A DNA stretch of 29,828 bases from PWXP01 sp964487655 (GTDB taxonomy: Bacteria; Planctomycetota; Planctomycetia; Pirellulales; Thermoguttaceae): positions 1-29,828 of the forward strand of contig CAZASB010000017.1 in assembly GCA_964487655.1 (NCBI GenBank), written 5' to 3'. The position numbers and the translations under genes are program-made. Below, piece by piece: positions 9,069 through 18,343 of the stretch. Under the pieces are notes generated by a model. It ran no database searches. It had not been told where the DNA came from and saw nothing but the letters and a program-made list of their open reading frames with translations. Numbering within the stretch: position 1 is the stretch's first letter; the number at the start of each line of letters is the position of its first letter.

Positions 9069-9240
9069 TATGGCGTCGGAGAGTGAGTCATTGTGAAGGT
9101 ACTGCCGCGCTCATTGGGTGGCAAGCGAGAGAAGTAAAGCCGCCAATCGACCACGCTCTTTCAGGATGCGCCGCTCCTGGCTGCTTGCGTAAGCTGTTTT
9201 CATCACAACTCCCAACTGTCAACAACGAAGGAGAAATAAA

Positions 9241-11286
9241 ATGTTTAGCCTCCTCCTGGCTTGTACGCTTCTTGCCACGGAAGACAATCGTGCGTCGTTC
9301 GATGTCCTGCCCGCAACGATCGGCGACGTCTCTCCAGACCAGATGCTGCACGCCTACCTGATGAGCCTCGCTCGCGAAGCGTTTGCCGCGCGAAAAGCAA
9401 AGTACGAGTCACTCGAATCGCCGGAGCAGATTACCGAGTACCAGGCGGAACTACGCCGCCTGTTCATCGACGCCCTCGGCGGCTTCCCGGCACGATCGCC
9501 GTTGAACGCCCAAGTTGTCGGCAAAGAGCAATGCGATGGCTACCGGATCGAGAGGATTCTTTTTGAAAGCCAGCCGAAGCACTTCGTCACCGGCATCCTC
9601 TACCTGCCCAATGCGAAGCCGCCGTATCCCGGCGTCCTGGTGCCGTGCGGCCATTCAGGTAGTGGTAAGGCTCGCGATCTGTATCAGCAGGCGCCCATTC
9701 TCCTTGCAAAGCATGGACTGGCCGCCTTCTGTTACGACCCGATCGACCAGGGTGAGCGGCATCAACTGATCGACGCCGACGGCAAGCCGCTTATTACGCA
9801 ATCCACGCAAGGACACAACCTGGCTGGAGTTGGGGCGACGCTCATCGGGCGCAACACGGCCACCTACCGCATTTGGGACGGCATGCGAGCAATCGACTAC
9901 CTCCAGTCGCGACCAGATATCGATCCGAAACGCATTGGTTGCACTGGTATTTCCGGCGGCGGCACGCTAACCAGTTACTTGATGGCGCTCGACGAGCGAA
10001 TCGTCGCGGCGGCGCCCGGGTGCTACCTGACGACCTTCGAGCGGCTGCTCGACACTATCGGCCCGCAGGACGCCGAGCAGAACATCTTCGCCCAACTCGC
10101 CTTCGGCATGGACCATCCCGATTATGTCATCCTGACCGCGCCCCGGTCTGCCCTGGTCATGGTGGCCACGGACGACTACTTCGACATCGGCGGCGCGTGG
10201 GACAACTTCCGTCAGGCAAAACGTATTTACGGCAGGCTGGAGCATCCCGAGCGAGTTGAAATACTCGAATCGCCAGGCAAGCATGGCTTTCCGCCCCTCA
10301 TGCGCGTTGGCGCGACCCGTTGGATGCGCCGCTGGCTGCTGGACGTGGATGACGCTGTTACGGAACCCGAATTCCCCGTCGCGGCGGAGCAAGACCTCTG
10401 GTGTACCCCGCGCGGCGAGGTCATGCTGCTACCCGGCGCGCGCAGCGTGTATGATCTGAACCAGGAAGTCGAACAGTCTCTGGCCGCTGGGCGGGCCGTT
10501 TTCTGGCAAGACACGCCCGTGGGCGATGCCTTGGAGACCGTTCGCCGCATTTCCGGCATTCGGCGCGCCACCGACCTGCCCGAGTTGCAGTGGGAGAAGG
10601 CGGGCTCAGTTAAGCGAGCAGCCTATCGAATCGACAAGTTAATCCTGCGACCGGAGCCGAGAGTTTGGCTGCCCGCGCTGGCCTTCGTCCCCAAAGAGGC
10701 CCCCGTGGCAGCGTGCGTCTACCTGCACGAAGACGGCAAGCAGGCGGCTGCCGAGCCGGGCGGGGCCATCGAAAAACTCGTCCTGGAAGGCCACCTCGTA
10801 CTGGCCGTCGACCTCCGGGGCCTCGGCGAAACACGGCCGGGGGGCAAGCACTCCTATGCTTCGTACTTGCCGGTCGAATGGCGCGACGCCACCATTGCGT
10901 ACCTGCTGGGAAGATCGCTTCTGGCCATGCGAACGGAAGATATCTTGCAGTGCGCCCAATTGGCCGCCCGATACTCAAACGAAGCGGCGCCGCGACCGGT
11001 TCGCCTGGTTTCCGTGGGGCGAGTGGGACCGGCAGCCCTCCATGCGGTGGCTCTCGAGCCGGATTTGTTTGCCGCAGCCGTCTTTCACAACTGCCTAGCG
11101 TCCTGGTCCAGTGTCGTGAAGACGCCCCTTTCGAGAAACCAGTCCGCCAACTTGATCCACGGCGCCTTGAAGACCTACGACCTACCCAACCTGCTTGCAA
11201 CTCTGCCGCGGGAGAAGGTTCAATTCCTCGATCCGTTCGACGCGACTGAGGAACAACTTGTCAAGGAACGGAGAAACGACCCATGA
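9241..11286 (+). CDS. Two-module alpha/beta-hydrolase, acetyl-xylan-esterase-like
   Basis: This 681-residue protein belongs to the acetyl xylan esterase/prolyl-oligopeptidase-like alpha/beta-hydrolases. The first module carries the nucleophile elbow GISGGGT with Ser238, an acidic loop ATDDYFD with Asp311/312, and GKHGFPP with His348, a complete candidate triad. A second hydrolase-like module fills roughly residues 440-681, but its elbow reads VGRVGPAAL with no serine, so it looks non-catalytic. The start is firm: AAGGAG at 9228-9233, 7 bases before the ATG. The N-terminus MFSLLLACTLLAT is hydrophobic but short and lacks basic residues, so export is uncertain. A paralogue lies at 24519-26705 on the other strand. 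The 3' end overlaps the glgX remnant by ATGA. Substrate is not determinable; acetylated polysaccharide is the family guess. Confidence 0.85.
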   Translation: MFSLLLACTLLATEDNRASFDVLPATIGDVSPDQMLHAYLMSLAREAFAARKAKYESLESPEQITEYQAELRRLFIDALGGFPARSPLNAQVVGKEQCDGYRIERILFESQPKHFVTGILYLPNAKPPYPGVLVPCGHSGSGKARDLYQQAPILLAKHGLAAFCYDPIDQGERHQLIDADGKPLITQSTQGHNLAGVGATLIGRNTATYRIWDGMRAIDYLQSRPDIDPKRIGCTGISGGGTLTSYLMALDERIVAAAPGCYLTTFERLLDTIGPQDAEQNIFAQLAFGMDHPDYVILTAPRSALVMVATDDYFDIGGAWDNFRQAKRIYGRLEHPERVEILESPGKHGFPPLMRVGATRWMRRWLLDVDDAVTEPEFPVAAEQDLWCTPRGEVMLLPGARSVYDLNQEVEQSLAAGRAVFWQDTPVGDALETVRRISGIRRATDLPELQWEKAGSVKRAAYRIDKLILRPEPRVWLPALAFVPKEAPVAACVYLHEDGKQAAAEPGGAIEKLVLEGHLVLAVDLRGLGETRPGGKHSYASYLPVEWRDATIAYLLGRSLLAMRTEDILQCAQLAARYSNEAAPRPVRLVSVGRVGPAALHAVALEPDLFAAAVFHNCLASWSSVVKTPLSRNQSANLIHGALKTYDLPNLLATLPREKVQFLDPFDATEEQLVKERRNDP

Positions 11287-11522
11287 GGACGTGGCCCGGA
11301 CGCCCGTATCCCCTCGGCGCTACGTGGGACGGCGGCGGAGTGAACTTTTCAATCTTCTCGGAGCATGCAACGAAAGTCGAGTTGTGTCTATTTGACTCGC
11401 CCCCTGCCATTCCTCGCTACAAAATGGCTATCTACTTATTTTCCCAGGACGACACATTCCCGCTTCAAGGGCGATCGACGGCCGTCTTCCGCTTGGTTAC
11501 GGCGGAAGAAAGCGAGACGTGA
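11283..11522 (+). pseudogene. glgX: 5' remnant of glycogen debranching enzyme/isoamylase
   Basis: GlgX/TreX removes alpha-1,6 branches from glycogen. The first 40 or so residues (MRTWPGRPYPLGATWDGGG, then VNFSIFSEHATKVELCLFDSP) are a standard GlgX N-terminal beta-sandwich. Homology stops abruptly near 11400 and the frame continues about 39 residues with no recognisable content before a stop. The normal length is about 700 residues, so the catalytic GH13 barrel is missing. Its ATG overlaps the stop of the preceding hydrolase gene (ATGA, 11283-11286), with a purine-rich GGAACGGAG site about 10 bases upstream. The fragment may still be translated. It lies just ahead of treS-mak, where an intact glgX would be expected. 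Confidence 0.85.
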
Positions 11523-11570
11523 CCACCCTATCGGCATGCTCGCGGTTTTTTGCAAGAGCGGCGACCATGG

Positions 11571-11633
11571 GATGACCAGTAAACTTCGAATGACGAATGG
11601 ATGGCGAACCTCGAACATCCGAATGAAGCACTA
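11571..11633. repeat. Decayed CGAATGACGAATG-type repeat
   Basis: The gap between the glgX remnant and treS holds irregular, partly tandem copies of a CGAAT/GAATG motif: CGAATGACGAATGG at 11587-11600 and TCGAACATCCGAATGAAG at 11611-11628, with related GCGAACC between. It has no coding content. I recall similar motif runs as dispersed intergenic repeats in planctomycete genomes, unverified. It lies about 190 bases after the glgX breakpoint. Confidence 0.4.
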
Positions 11634-11662
11634 GCTCACACAAACAAGGAGGCCCCGACAAG

Positions 11663-14600
11663 ATGGAGGCAAACCCGCTGTGGTACAAGACGGCCATAAT
11701 CTACCAAGTTCATGTTCGAGCGTTCCATGACTCGAACGGTGATGGAATCGGCGACTTCAACGGCTTGACCCAGAAGCTAGACTACCTACAGGACCTCGGT
11801 GTTACCGCTCTATGGTTGCTGCCGTTCTACCCTTCGCCCCTGAAAGACGATGGGTATGATATTGCCGACTACCGTACGGTGCATCCCAACTACGGCACGC
11901 TGCAAGACTTCCGCGCGTTTCTACGCGAGGCCCATCGGCGCGGTCTGCGCGTGATTACCGAACTGGTGCTCAACCATACGTCGGATCAGCATCCTTGGTT
12001 CCAGCGGGCTCGGCGCGCTGAACCGGGCAGCCGTGAGCGCGACTTCTACGTCTGGAGCGACACGTCCGAAAAGTACGCCCAAGCACGCATCATCTTTCAG
12101 GACTTCGAGCCATCGAACTGGTCGTGGGATCCGGTGGCTCGGGCGTACTACTGGCACCGGTTCTTCCACCATCAACCCGATCTGAACTACGACAGCCCCG
12201 AGGTCCGAAAGCAGATTTCGGCCGTACTGGACCACTGGCTACGACTTGGGGTCGACGGTCTTCGGCTCGACGGGGTTCCGTACCTGTTCGAACGAGAAGG
12301 CACCACGTGCGAGAACTTACCGGAAACGCACGCCTACCTGAAACAACTACGCGCGCATGTCGATGCGAAGTTTACCGGGCGAATGCTCCTGGCCGAGGCG
12401 AATCAGTGGCCGGAGGATGCCGTCGAGTACTTCGGCACGGGCGACGAATGCCACGCGGCATTCCACTTCCCCCTGATGCCGCGAATGTACCTGGCGGTTC
12501 AGATGGAGGATCGATTTCCCATTATCGATATCCTGGAGCAAACGCCTGCGATTCCCGACAACTGCCAGTGGATGCTCTTTCTGCGCAATCATGATGAACT
12601 AACGCTGGAGATGGTCACCGAGCACGAGCGGGACATGATGTATCACTTCTACGCGCGCGATCCCCGCGCACGGTTGAATCTCGGCATTCGGCGCCGCTTG
12701 GCACCGCTGCTTGGCAACGATCGGAGAAAGATCGAGCTACTTTCGGGCTTGCTGCTGTCGTTGCCGGGCACGCCCATTATCTACTATGGCGACGAGATCG
12801 GAATGGGCGACAACATCTACCTGGGCGACCGAAATGGTGTCCGCACGCCCATGCAATGGAGCGCTGATCGGAATGCTGGTTTCTCACAAGCGAACCCGCA
12901 ACAGCTCTACTTGCCGCCGATCATCGATTACCAGTATCACTACGAGACGGTCAATGTTGAAACCCAGCAGAGCGGCTCGCATTCGCTGTTGGGCTGGATG
13001 CAGAACATCCTTCGCCTTCGGCGCGAGCTTATCCCGTTGGCCGAGGGAACGCTCGAATTTCTCCACCCCAACAACGCGAAAGTGTTGGCCTTCCTGCGGC
13101 GTTATGGCGATGCGTACGTGCTGGTTGTGGTGAATCTCTCGCGGTTCGCGCAGTATGTCGAATTAGACCTTTCGGTGCACCGCGAGAAGACGCCAGTCGA
13201 GGTATTCGGCGCGATTCGCTTCCCCCGAATTGGCGAACTACCTTACCTGCTGACACTTACGCCCTACGCGTTTTATTGGTTTGTTCTGAAGCCGGAAGGG
13301 GGACCGGAGGAACCGCTGGAATCTCGATTTGATCTGGCGACCTTGGAAACATCGGAACCCTGGACGAGTGTGTTGCGACCGCCAGCGTGCCAGGCGTTGG
13401 AACGGGCCATTCCAGACTACGTGGTTTCGCGTCGGTGGCATCGCCGGCGAGCTACGGCAGTACAGTCGGCCAAGATACATGACGTGGTGTCTCTCGGCCG
13501 AGCCAATGATCGAACGCAAACCGAGCTGGCGGTGGTTCGCGTACGCTATGAGGACGGCCAGGATGCGATGTACCTAATCCCGATCGGTTTCACCACCGAG
13601 AGTCTGGCCGCGCAAATGGACGCGGCTTCCTCGGAGCGAACGATCGCCCGGCTCACGGTGAAACACGCCGGGCCTAGCGAAACCGGTATTCTTGCCGACG
13701 CCTTCGGAGAACCAGCCTTCTGCGAACTGCTCCTCGAAGCAATTGCGGCCCGGCGCAAACTGAACGGCCGCCAGGGAACTCTCATTGCCCGGCCCACCGC
13801 CGCATACCGCCGAATCCGCGGCGAGTTGGACAGCGTGTTGCAAGTTCGCCAACGGCAAGAGCAACAGAGCAATAGCGTAGTCGCTTATGGCGATCGCTTC
13901 CTGTTGAAACTGTTCCGACGACTGGAGGAGGGAACGCATCCCGAACTCGAAATGGGCCTCTACTTGACCGAAAAGGCCGCATTCCCACATATCGCTCCCA
14001 TTGCCGGGGCCGTGCAGTATCACGCCACCGACGGACAGGTCATGACCGTTGGCATCTTGCAAGGGTTCGTCGAGCATCGTTGTACGGCATGGGACGATGC
14101 ACTGGATACGTTGGAATCATTTTTACAAGCTGTATCGGTTGAGCCAGTCGTTGCATTTCCGGAAAGCGAGGCGCCCGGCCGTCGCAGCGTGATGGCGTTG
14201 GCCGACGAACCAACGCCGCCGTTGGCCAATCGATTCCTTGACGGCTATCTGGAATCGATCCGTCTTCTGGGGCGGCGAACAGCCGAGCTTCACAAGGCGC
14301 TGGCCGCGGCCAACAACGATTCAGTATTCCGTCCCGAGCCGCTTCTGCCGTTCCACCAAAGGTCTCTTTACCAGTCGGCGCGAACTTCGCTAGGCAGGGC
14401 GCTTCGAACGCTGCGCACCGAAATTGCCAACTTGCCCGAGGAGTTTCGCGAACCGGCCGAGCGCGTACGGGAACTGGGCAGCGACCGGCTGACCTCGCTC
14501 CGCGGCGACCTCCAGCATAATCTAACGGCGATGCGCATCCGATGCCACGGCAACTACGGACTCGACGAAGTGCTGTGCCAGGCTGACAACTTCGTTATCG

Positions 14601-15016
14601 TCGACTTCGAAGGCGATCCGGATCTGTCCATTACCCAGCGCCGCACCAAGGCATCTCCGCTTCGCGATGTGGCCGGCATGCTCTGGTCGTTCGATCGGGC
14701 GGCGTTGCACGGTCTTCGCGACCACTGCGCGGTAACCGAAGTCGATCTGGCGGAACACGCCCGGCTCACGCAGTGGATCGACTTCTGGCGAGCATGGACC
14801 GGGGCCGAGTTCGTTCGCTCCTACATGGCCATCATGGGCGACTCGGCGATAATCCCACGGCCGAAGCAGGCAATCCAACCACTTCTGAGTCTCTACTTTG
14901 CGGAACGATGCGCGACGGTCCTGCAGCACGACTTGGAGAACCAGCCCACCGAAGCGCTCCTTTCGCTTCGTCAGATGGAGCGATTCCTGGAAACGGTAAG
15001 TCCGCCAACGGAGTAA
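11663..15016 (+). CDS. treS: Trehalose synthase fused to a maltokinase-like domain
   Basis: TreS interconverts maltose and trehalose; maltokinase phosphorylates maltose for GlgE-type glucan synthesis. Residues 1-550 are a GH13 TreS with nucleophile Asp203 (GLRLDGVPYL), acid/base Glu245 (LLAEANQWP) and Asp311 (LRNHDEL), all intact. Residues of about 600-1117 are the maltokinase module. Its N-lobe (DRFLLKLFRRLEEG, ILQGFV) and later DFEGDP (Asp981) plus SPLRDVAGML are conserved. The catalytic loop, normally HGDYHLGQVL, reads HGNYGLDEVL (His962 to Leu971): the catalytic Asp is Asn964 and the His, Gly and Gln positions also differ. The kinase is therefore probably impaired while the isomerase should work. 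The length of 1117 is normal for the fusion. AAGGAGG at 11646-11652 precedes the ATG by 10 bases. malQ follows after 9 bases, so the two form an operon. Confidence 0.95.
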   Translation: MEANPLWYKTAIIYQVHVRAFHDSNGDGIGDFNGLTQKLDYLQDLGVTALWLLPFYPSPLKDDGYDIADYRTVHPNYGTLQDFRAFLREAHRRGLRVITELVLNHTSDQHPWFQRARRAEPGSRERDFYVWSDTSEKYAQARIIFQDFEPSNWSWDPVARAYYWHRFFHHQPDLNYDSPEVRKQISAVLDHWLRLGVDGLRLDGVPYLFEREGTTCENLPETHAYLKQLRAHVDAKFTGRMLLAEANQWPEDAVEYFGTGDECHAAFHFPLMPRMYLAVQMEDRFPIIDILEQTPAIPDNCQWMLFLRNHDELTLEMVTEHERDMMYHFYARDPRARLNLGIRRRLAPLLGNDRRKIELLSGLLLSLPGTPIIYYGDEIGMGDNIYLGDRNGVRTPMQWSADRNAGFSQANPQQLYLPPIIDYQYHYETVNVETQQSGSHSLLGWMQNILRLRRELIPLAEGTLEFLHPNNAKVLAFLRRYGDAYVLVVVNLSRFAQYVELDLSVHREKTPVEVFGAIRFPRIGELPYLLTLTPYAFYWFVLKPEGGPEEPLESRFDLATLETSEPWTSVLRPPACQALERAIPDYVVSRRWHRRRATAVQSAKIHDVVSLGRANDRTQTELAVVRVRYEDGQDAMYLIPIGFTTESLAAQMDAASSERTIARLTVKHAGPSETGILADAFGEPAFCELLLEAIAARRKLNGRQGTLIARPTAAYRRIRGELDSVLQVRQRQEQQSNSVVAYGDRFLLKLFRRLEEGTHPELEMGLYLTEKAAFPHIAPIAGAVQYHATDGQVMTVGILQGFVEHRCTAWDDALDTLESFLQAVSVEPVVAFPESEAPGRRSVMALADEPTPPLANRFLDGYLESIRLLGRRTAELHKALAAANNDSVFRPEPLLPFHQRSLYQSARTSLGRALRTLRTEIANLPEEFREPAERVRELGSDRLTSLRGDLQHNLTAMRIRCHGNYGLDEVLCQADNFVIVDFEGDPDLSITQRRTKASPLRDVAGMLWSFDRAALHGLRDHCAVTEVDLAEHARLTQWIDFWRAWTGAEFVRSYMAIMGDSAIIPRPKQAIQPLLSLYFAERCATVLQHDLENQPTEALLSLRQMERFLETVSPPTE

Positions 15017-15025
15017 TGTATCGCC

Positions 15026-17122
15026 ATGGCACGCAACGACTTGCAAACACTGGCCCGGCTGTATGGCGTACACACCACATATGCCGACGTGTGGGGAACG
15101 CCTCATTACCCATCGGAGGACACGGTCCTGCGCGCCCTACAGCTCCTCGGCGCGCCGCTTGCCCGCACCGATCAGGCGGCCGATGCCTTGCGACACCGCC
15201 GGCAGCAGCTTTGGCACGACTGTATCGAACCAGTGCTTGTCGCCTGGGATGGGCGACTGACATCGTTCGACGTGCGTTTGCCCAACACTTTACAGGAGGC
15301 CAACTACCACGCGCAACTCGATCTGGAAGACGGCAACCTGATTGAGTTTGAAGGGCGAGTGAGTGAATTGTCCATTTACAGCCGGCGTGATCTTGCCGGA
15401 GAGCGGTACTTGCGTAGGCGAATGACACCGCGGCTCGTACTCCCGCACGGGTACCACCGACTCCGGCTCTCCCTGGGTGACCAGCAAGGCGAGAGCCTGG
15501 TCATCGCGGCTCCAACGCGTGCCTTCGGCAGTGATGCCACGGACCGGGAGCGACTCTGGGGCGTATTCCTGCCGCTTTATGCCCTGCACCGGCAGTCGAA
15601 CCACGGAGCTGGCGACTTCTCCGACCTGGAAGCCCTCATGGAATGGACGGCCGCCCGTGGGGGAAACCTCGTTGCGACCCTCCCGTTGCTGGCAACTCTG
15701 TGGGAACGGACGGATGATCCCAGTCCCTACAACCCGGCCAGCCGCCTGTTTTGGAACGAGTTCTATCTTGCCCTGAATCGGACTGTTGGATTTGAGGACG
15801 TGAACGGCCTTTCCGAACTGCATGACGCCTGCCCGCCTCTCGTCGGTACGGAAGCTCCGGAGTATGTCGACTATCCCCGAGAAGTGGCCCAGAAGCGGCG
15901 AGTGATTCAGTCGCTGGCCGCCGAGTTCTTCGCACGGCCGTCCGCCGAGCGAAAAGATCTCACACAGTATTGCCGAAAGCACCCAGAGCTGGAGCGATTC
16001 GCGCAGTTTCGGGCCGTCGGCGAACGTCTGGGTCAGCCATGGTCTCAGTGGCCCGAGCCACTCCGCGGCGGCGTCATCACCGACGGCGACTATGACGAGG
16101 ACGTCTTTCGCTATCACCTGTTCACCCAGTGGCAGGTTGAACAGCAGCTTGAAACCCTGGCCGACCACGCGCAACGCTTGAATTTACTCTGGTACCTGGA
16201 TTTTCCCCTGGGGGTTTCCGGCGACGGTTACGATGTGTGGCGGGAGCCAGATCTGTTCGTGCGCGAGGCGTCAGGCGGGGCGCCGCCCGATTCGTTCTTC
16301 ACCAAGGGCCAAAACTGGGGCTTCCCGCCACTAAACCCGGAACGGCTGCGACGGCAGGGCTATCGCTACTTCATCCTCGCACTGCGGAACCATCTTCGGC
16401 ACGCCCGCGTGCTCCGCCTCGACCACGTGATGGGCCTTCACCGCCTCTACTGGATCCCGCACGGATTTCCGGCGACCGATGGAACCTACGTTCGTTACCC
16501 GATGGACGAGTTGTGCGCCATTCTCACCTTGGAATCACACCGATTCCGAGCCGGCATTGTGGGCGAGAACCTCGGTACCGTCCCGGCGGCGGTCGACGAG
16601 GCGCTCATGCGGCACGGACTCGACGATATGTACGTGTTACAGTACGAAACGAATCCGGAGAAAGGCCCAACACTCCGCCGCCCGCCGTCGACCGCGGTCG
16701 CTAGTGTAAACACGCATGACATGCCGCAATTCGCCGCCTATTGGCAGGGGCTCGACCTCGACGACCGTGTGGATCTCGGCCTGTTGACTGCCGAGGAGGC
16801 GACGTTGGAACAGTCCCGCCGCAGTGACTTGCGAGCCCAACTTATCGCCTTCCTGCGAGCTGAACACCTGCTACGTTCGGAGTCGCCCGAGATCATCGAC
16901 GTACTCGAAGCGTGCCAGGCCTACCTTGCCAAGAGTTCGGCGCGGATCGTTCTGGTGAACCTCGAGGATCTATGGGGCGAGACCGAGCCGCAGAACGTGC
17001 CCGGCACCTACCGCGAGCGGCCCAACTGGCGGCGCAAGACGAAGTATCCACTCGAAGTGTTCACGGAAATGCCGATTGTCCACCGAGTTCTCGACACGGT
17101 CCGCCGAATGCGGCAACTATAG
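15026..17122 (+). CDS. malQ: 4-alpha-glucanotransferase (amylomaltase, GH77)
   Basis: MalQ transfers alpha-1,4-glucan segments between maltodextrins in the cytoplasm. The GH77 catalytic residues are present: nucleophile Asp466 (VLRLDHVMGLHRLYWIP), acid/base Glu514 (GIVGENLGTVP) and Asp565 (NTHDMPQFAAYW). The N-terminal ~150 residues form the extra domain common to long MalQ proteins; total 698 residues is typical. It starts 9 bases after treS-mak, whose last codons supply a GGAG site, so it is translated from the same message. It ends on CTATAG, a palindrome that also contains the stop of the convergent oxidoreductase gene, so the two genes overlap by 6 bases with no terminator between them. 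Confidence 0.95.
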   Translation: MARNDLQTLARLYGVHTTYADVWGTPHYPSEDTVLRALQLLGAPLARTDQAADALRHRRQQLWHDCIEPVLVAWDGRLTSFDVRLPNTLQEANYHAQLDLEDGNLIEFEGRVSELSIYSRRDLAGERYLRRRMTPRLVLPHGYHRLRLSLGDQQGESLVIAAPTRAFGSDATDRERLWGVFLPLYALHRQSNHGAGDFSDLEALMEWTAARGGNLVATLPLLATLWERTDDPSPYNPASRLFWNEFYLALNRTVGFEDVNGLSELHDACPPLVGTEAPEYVDYPREVAQKRRVIQSLAAEFFARPSAERKDLTQYCRKHPELERFAQFRAVGERLGQPWSQWPEPLRGGVITDGDYDEDVFRYHLFTQWQVEQQLETLADHAQRLNLLWYLDFPLGVSGDGYDVWREPDLFVREASGGAPPDSFFTKGQNWGFPPLNPERLRRQGYRYFILALRNHLRHARVLRLDHVMGLHRLYWIPHGFPATDGTYVRYPMDELCAILTLESHRFRAGIVGENLGTVPAAVDEALMRHGLDDMYVLQYETNPEKGPTLRRPPSTAVASVNTHDMPQFAAYWQGLDLDDRVDLGLLTAEEATLEQSRRSDLRAQLIAFLRAEHLLRSESPEIIDVLEACQAYLAKSSARIVLVNLEDLWGETEPQNVPGTYRERPNWRRKTKYPLEVFTEMPIVHRVLDTVRRMRQL

Positions 17123-18343
17123 CGAATACTGCGGAACCTTGAACGTCTCGCCGTCCTTCATCGCCGATAGGTGCGCATAATAACCCGGGGTGGTCATGTT
17201 CAGCGCGTCGATCACGTCGACCACCGGCTTTCGGTTCCGCAGGATGGAGTCGATGAAGTCGTCGCCGAGATAGCCGTGCGAGCCGCCGTGCCCGCCTGGC
17301 GAAACCCCCGGCGGCAAGGCGTATTTCTTCAACTGCAGTCCGCCCTTGATGGCTTCCTCGTATCGCTTCTTCCCCGTCGGGTCGCCGGTAAACGACTTGT
17401 TGAATCCGGCGTATTCGCCACGAATGCGTCCCGCCTCCAGGTACTCGCCTTGCGATCCGCAAACGATCATCCGGGAGATGCCGCCTTCCGCAGTTCGAAA
17501 CAGGCCGACTTCCGACCTGAAAATGTTTCCGATCGCGTTGGGCGTTTGCATCGCCTCGTCAAAGTATGGCGTGCCCTGGCACGAGACGTCGACAAGGCTT
17601 TTGTGCGTCACTCCCACGTAGTAAGCCGTCGCATGCGTCGGATACCACATCGGACAACCATTCTTTCGCCAGTCCTTGTAGGATCCCAGCGTTGGCGTAC
17701 CGATAATATGAGGATGGCAATACTCACCCTCGGAGTAGACCACGCGACCGAACACGTCGGCGGCGAAGAGTTTCTCCATGGCGTACAAGTCGTCGTGAAA
17801 GACCGACGTTTCGAACATCGCGTAGACAAGCCCCCTGTTCTTCTTACAGCATTCCAGGAGCCGCTCCGCGTCTTCAATATCGCCACGGAATGCCGGAACC
17901 GCGGTGGCAACATGCTTGCCATGCTCCATGCACAGGACGGCGTGCTTGGCGTGGGCCGGCGCGTCGGTCGCGCAATAGATGGCCTCGATCGAATCGTCCT
18001 TGACCATCTCCTCCAGCGACGGGTAGGTCTTCTCGCATTTCGCCTTCTGAGCCATGTCGGCACGGCGGTCGGGAAACAGGTCGCTGACCGCAACCAATTC
18101 GACGTTTGGATGATCCTGGATGCCGAACGCCAGACCGAACTTGCAGACGCCGTGGCCGACAATCCCCACTCGAACCTTGCGGTCGCTGAAGGGTTTCCAC
18201 TGCTTCGTACGGTCGTAGTCGGTCTCCGTCTGGTCAAAGCCTGGAATGACCTCGGCCGCTCCAGCGCCGCGGAGCAAGCAACTTCCAGAAGCGGCAGCCG
18301 CAACGGACGCGGCCAGGAAGGATCGACGGGATACGTGGCTCAT
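17117..18343 (-). CDS. Tat-exported Gfo/Idh/MocA-family oxidoreductase
   Basis: Members are NAD(P)-dependent sugar or cyclitol oxidoreductases, often with tightly bound cofactor when exported. An ATG at 18361 exists, but AAGGAGGT at 18351-18358 falls inside that extension and points to the ATG at 18343, giving 408 residues that begin MSHVSRRSFLAASVAAAASG, a clear twin-arginine signal. The Rossmann motif is VRVGIVGHGVCKFG near residue 60. The usual EKP motif with its catalytic lysine is replaced by HVATAVPAF. YSEGEYCH, WYPTHATAYY and GGHGGSHGYLGDDF define a distinct subfamily with this AVPA form. It is the last gene of the minus-strand run, 154 bases after the DUF1080 gene, and convergent with malQ. 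The substrate is unknown; a sugar is likely from the neighbours. Confidence 0.88.
   Translation of the reverse strand: MSHVSRRSFLAASVAAAASGSCLLRGAGAAEVIPGFDQTETDYDRTKQWKPFSDRKVRVGIVGHGVCKFGLAFGIQDHPNVELVAVSDLFPDRRADMAQKAKCEKTYPSLEEMVKDDSIEAIYCATDAPAHAKHAVLCMEHGKHVATAVPAFRGDIEDAERLLECCKKNRGLVYAMFETSVFHDDLYAMEKLFAADVFGRVVYSEGEYCHPHIIGTPTLGSYKDWRKNGCPMWYPTHATAYYVGVTHKSLVDVSCQGTPYFDEAMQTPNAIGNIFRSEVGLFRTAEGGISRMIVCGSQGEYLEAGRIRGEYAGFNKSFTGDPTGKKRYEEAIKGGLQLKKYALPPGVSPGGHGGSHGYLGDDFIDSILRNRKPVVDVIDALNMTTPGYYAHLSAMKDGETFKVPQYSL

Noticed and set aside
9184..9200. GCTT-GCGT-AAGC then TGTTTT after smpB as a terminator
   Set aside because: A 4-bp stem is not convincing.
9241..9270. LLAC as a lipoprotein signal in the first hydrolase
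   Set aside because: Only seven residues precede the cysteine and none is basic, so a lipobox call is not supported.
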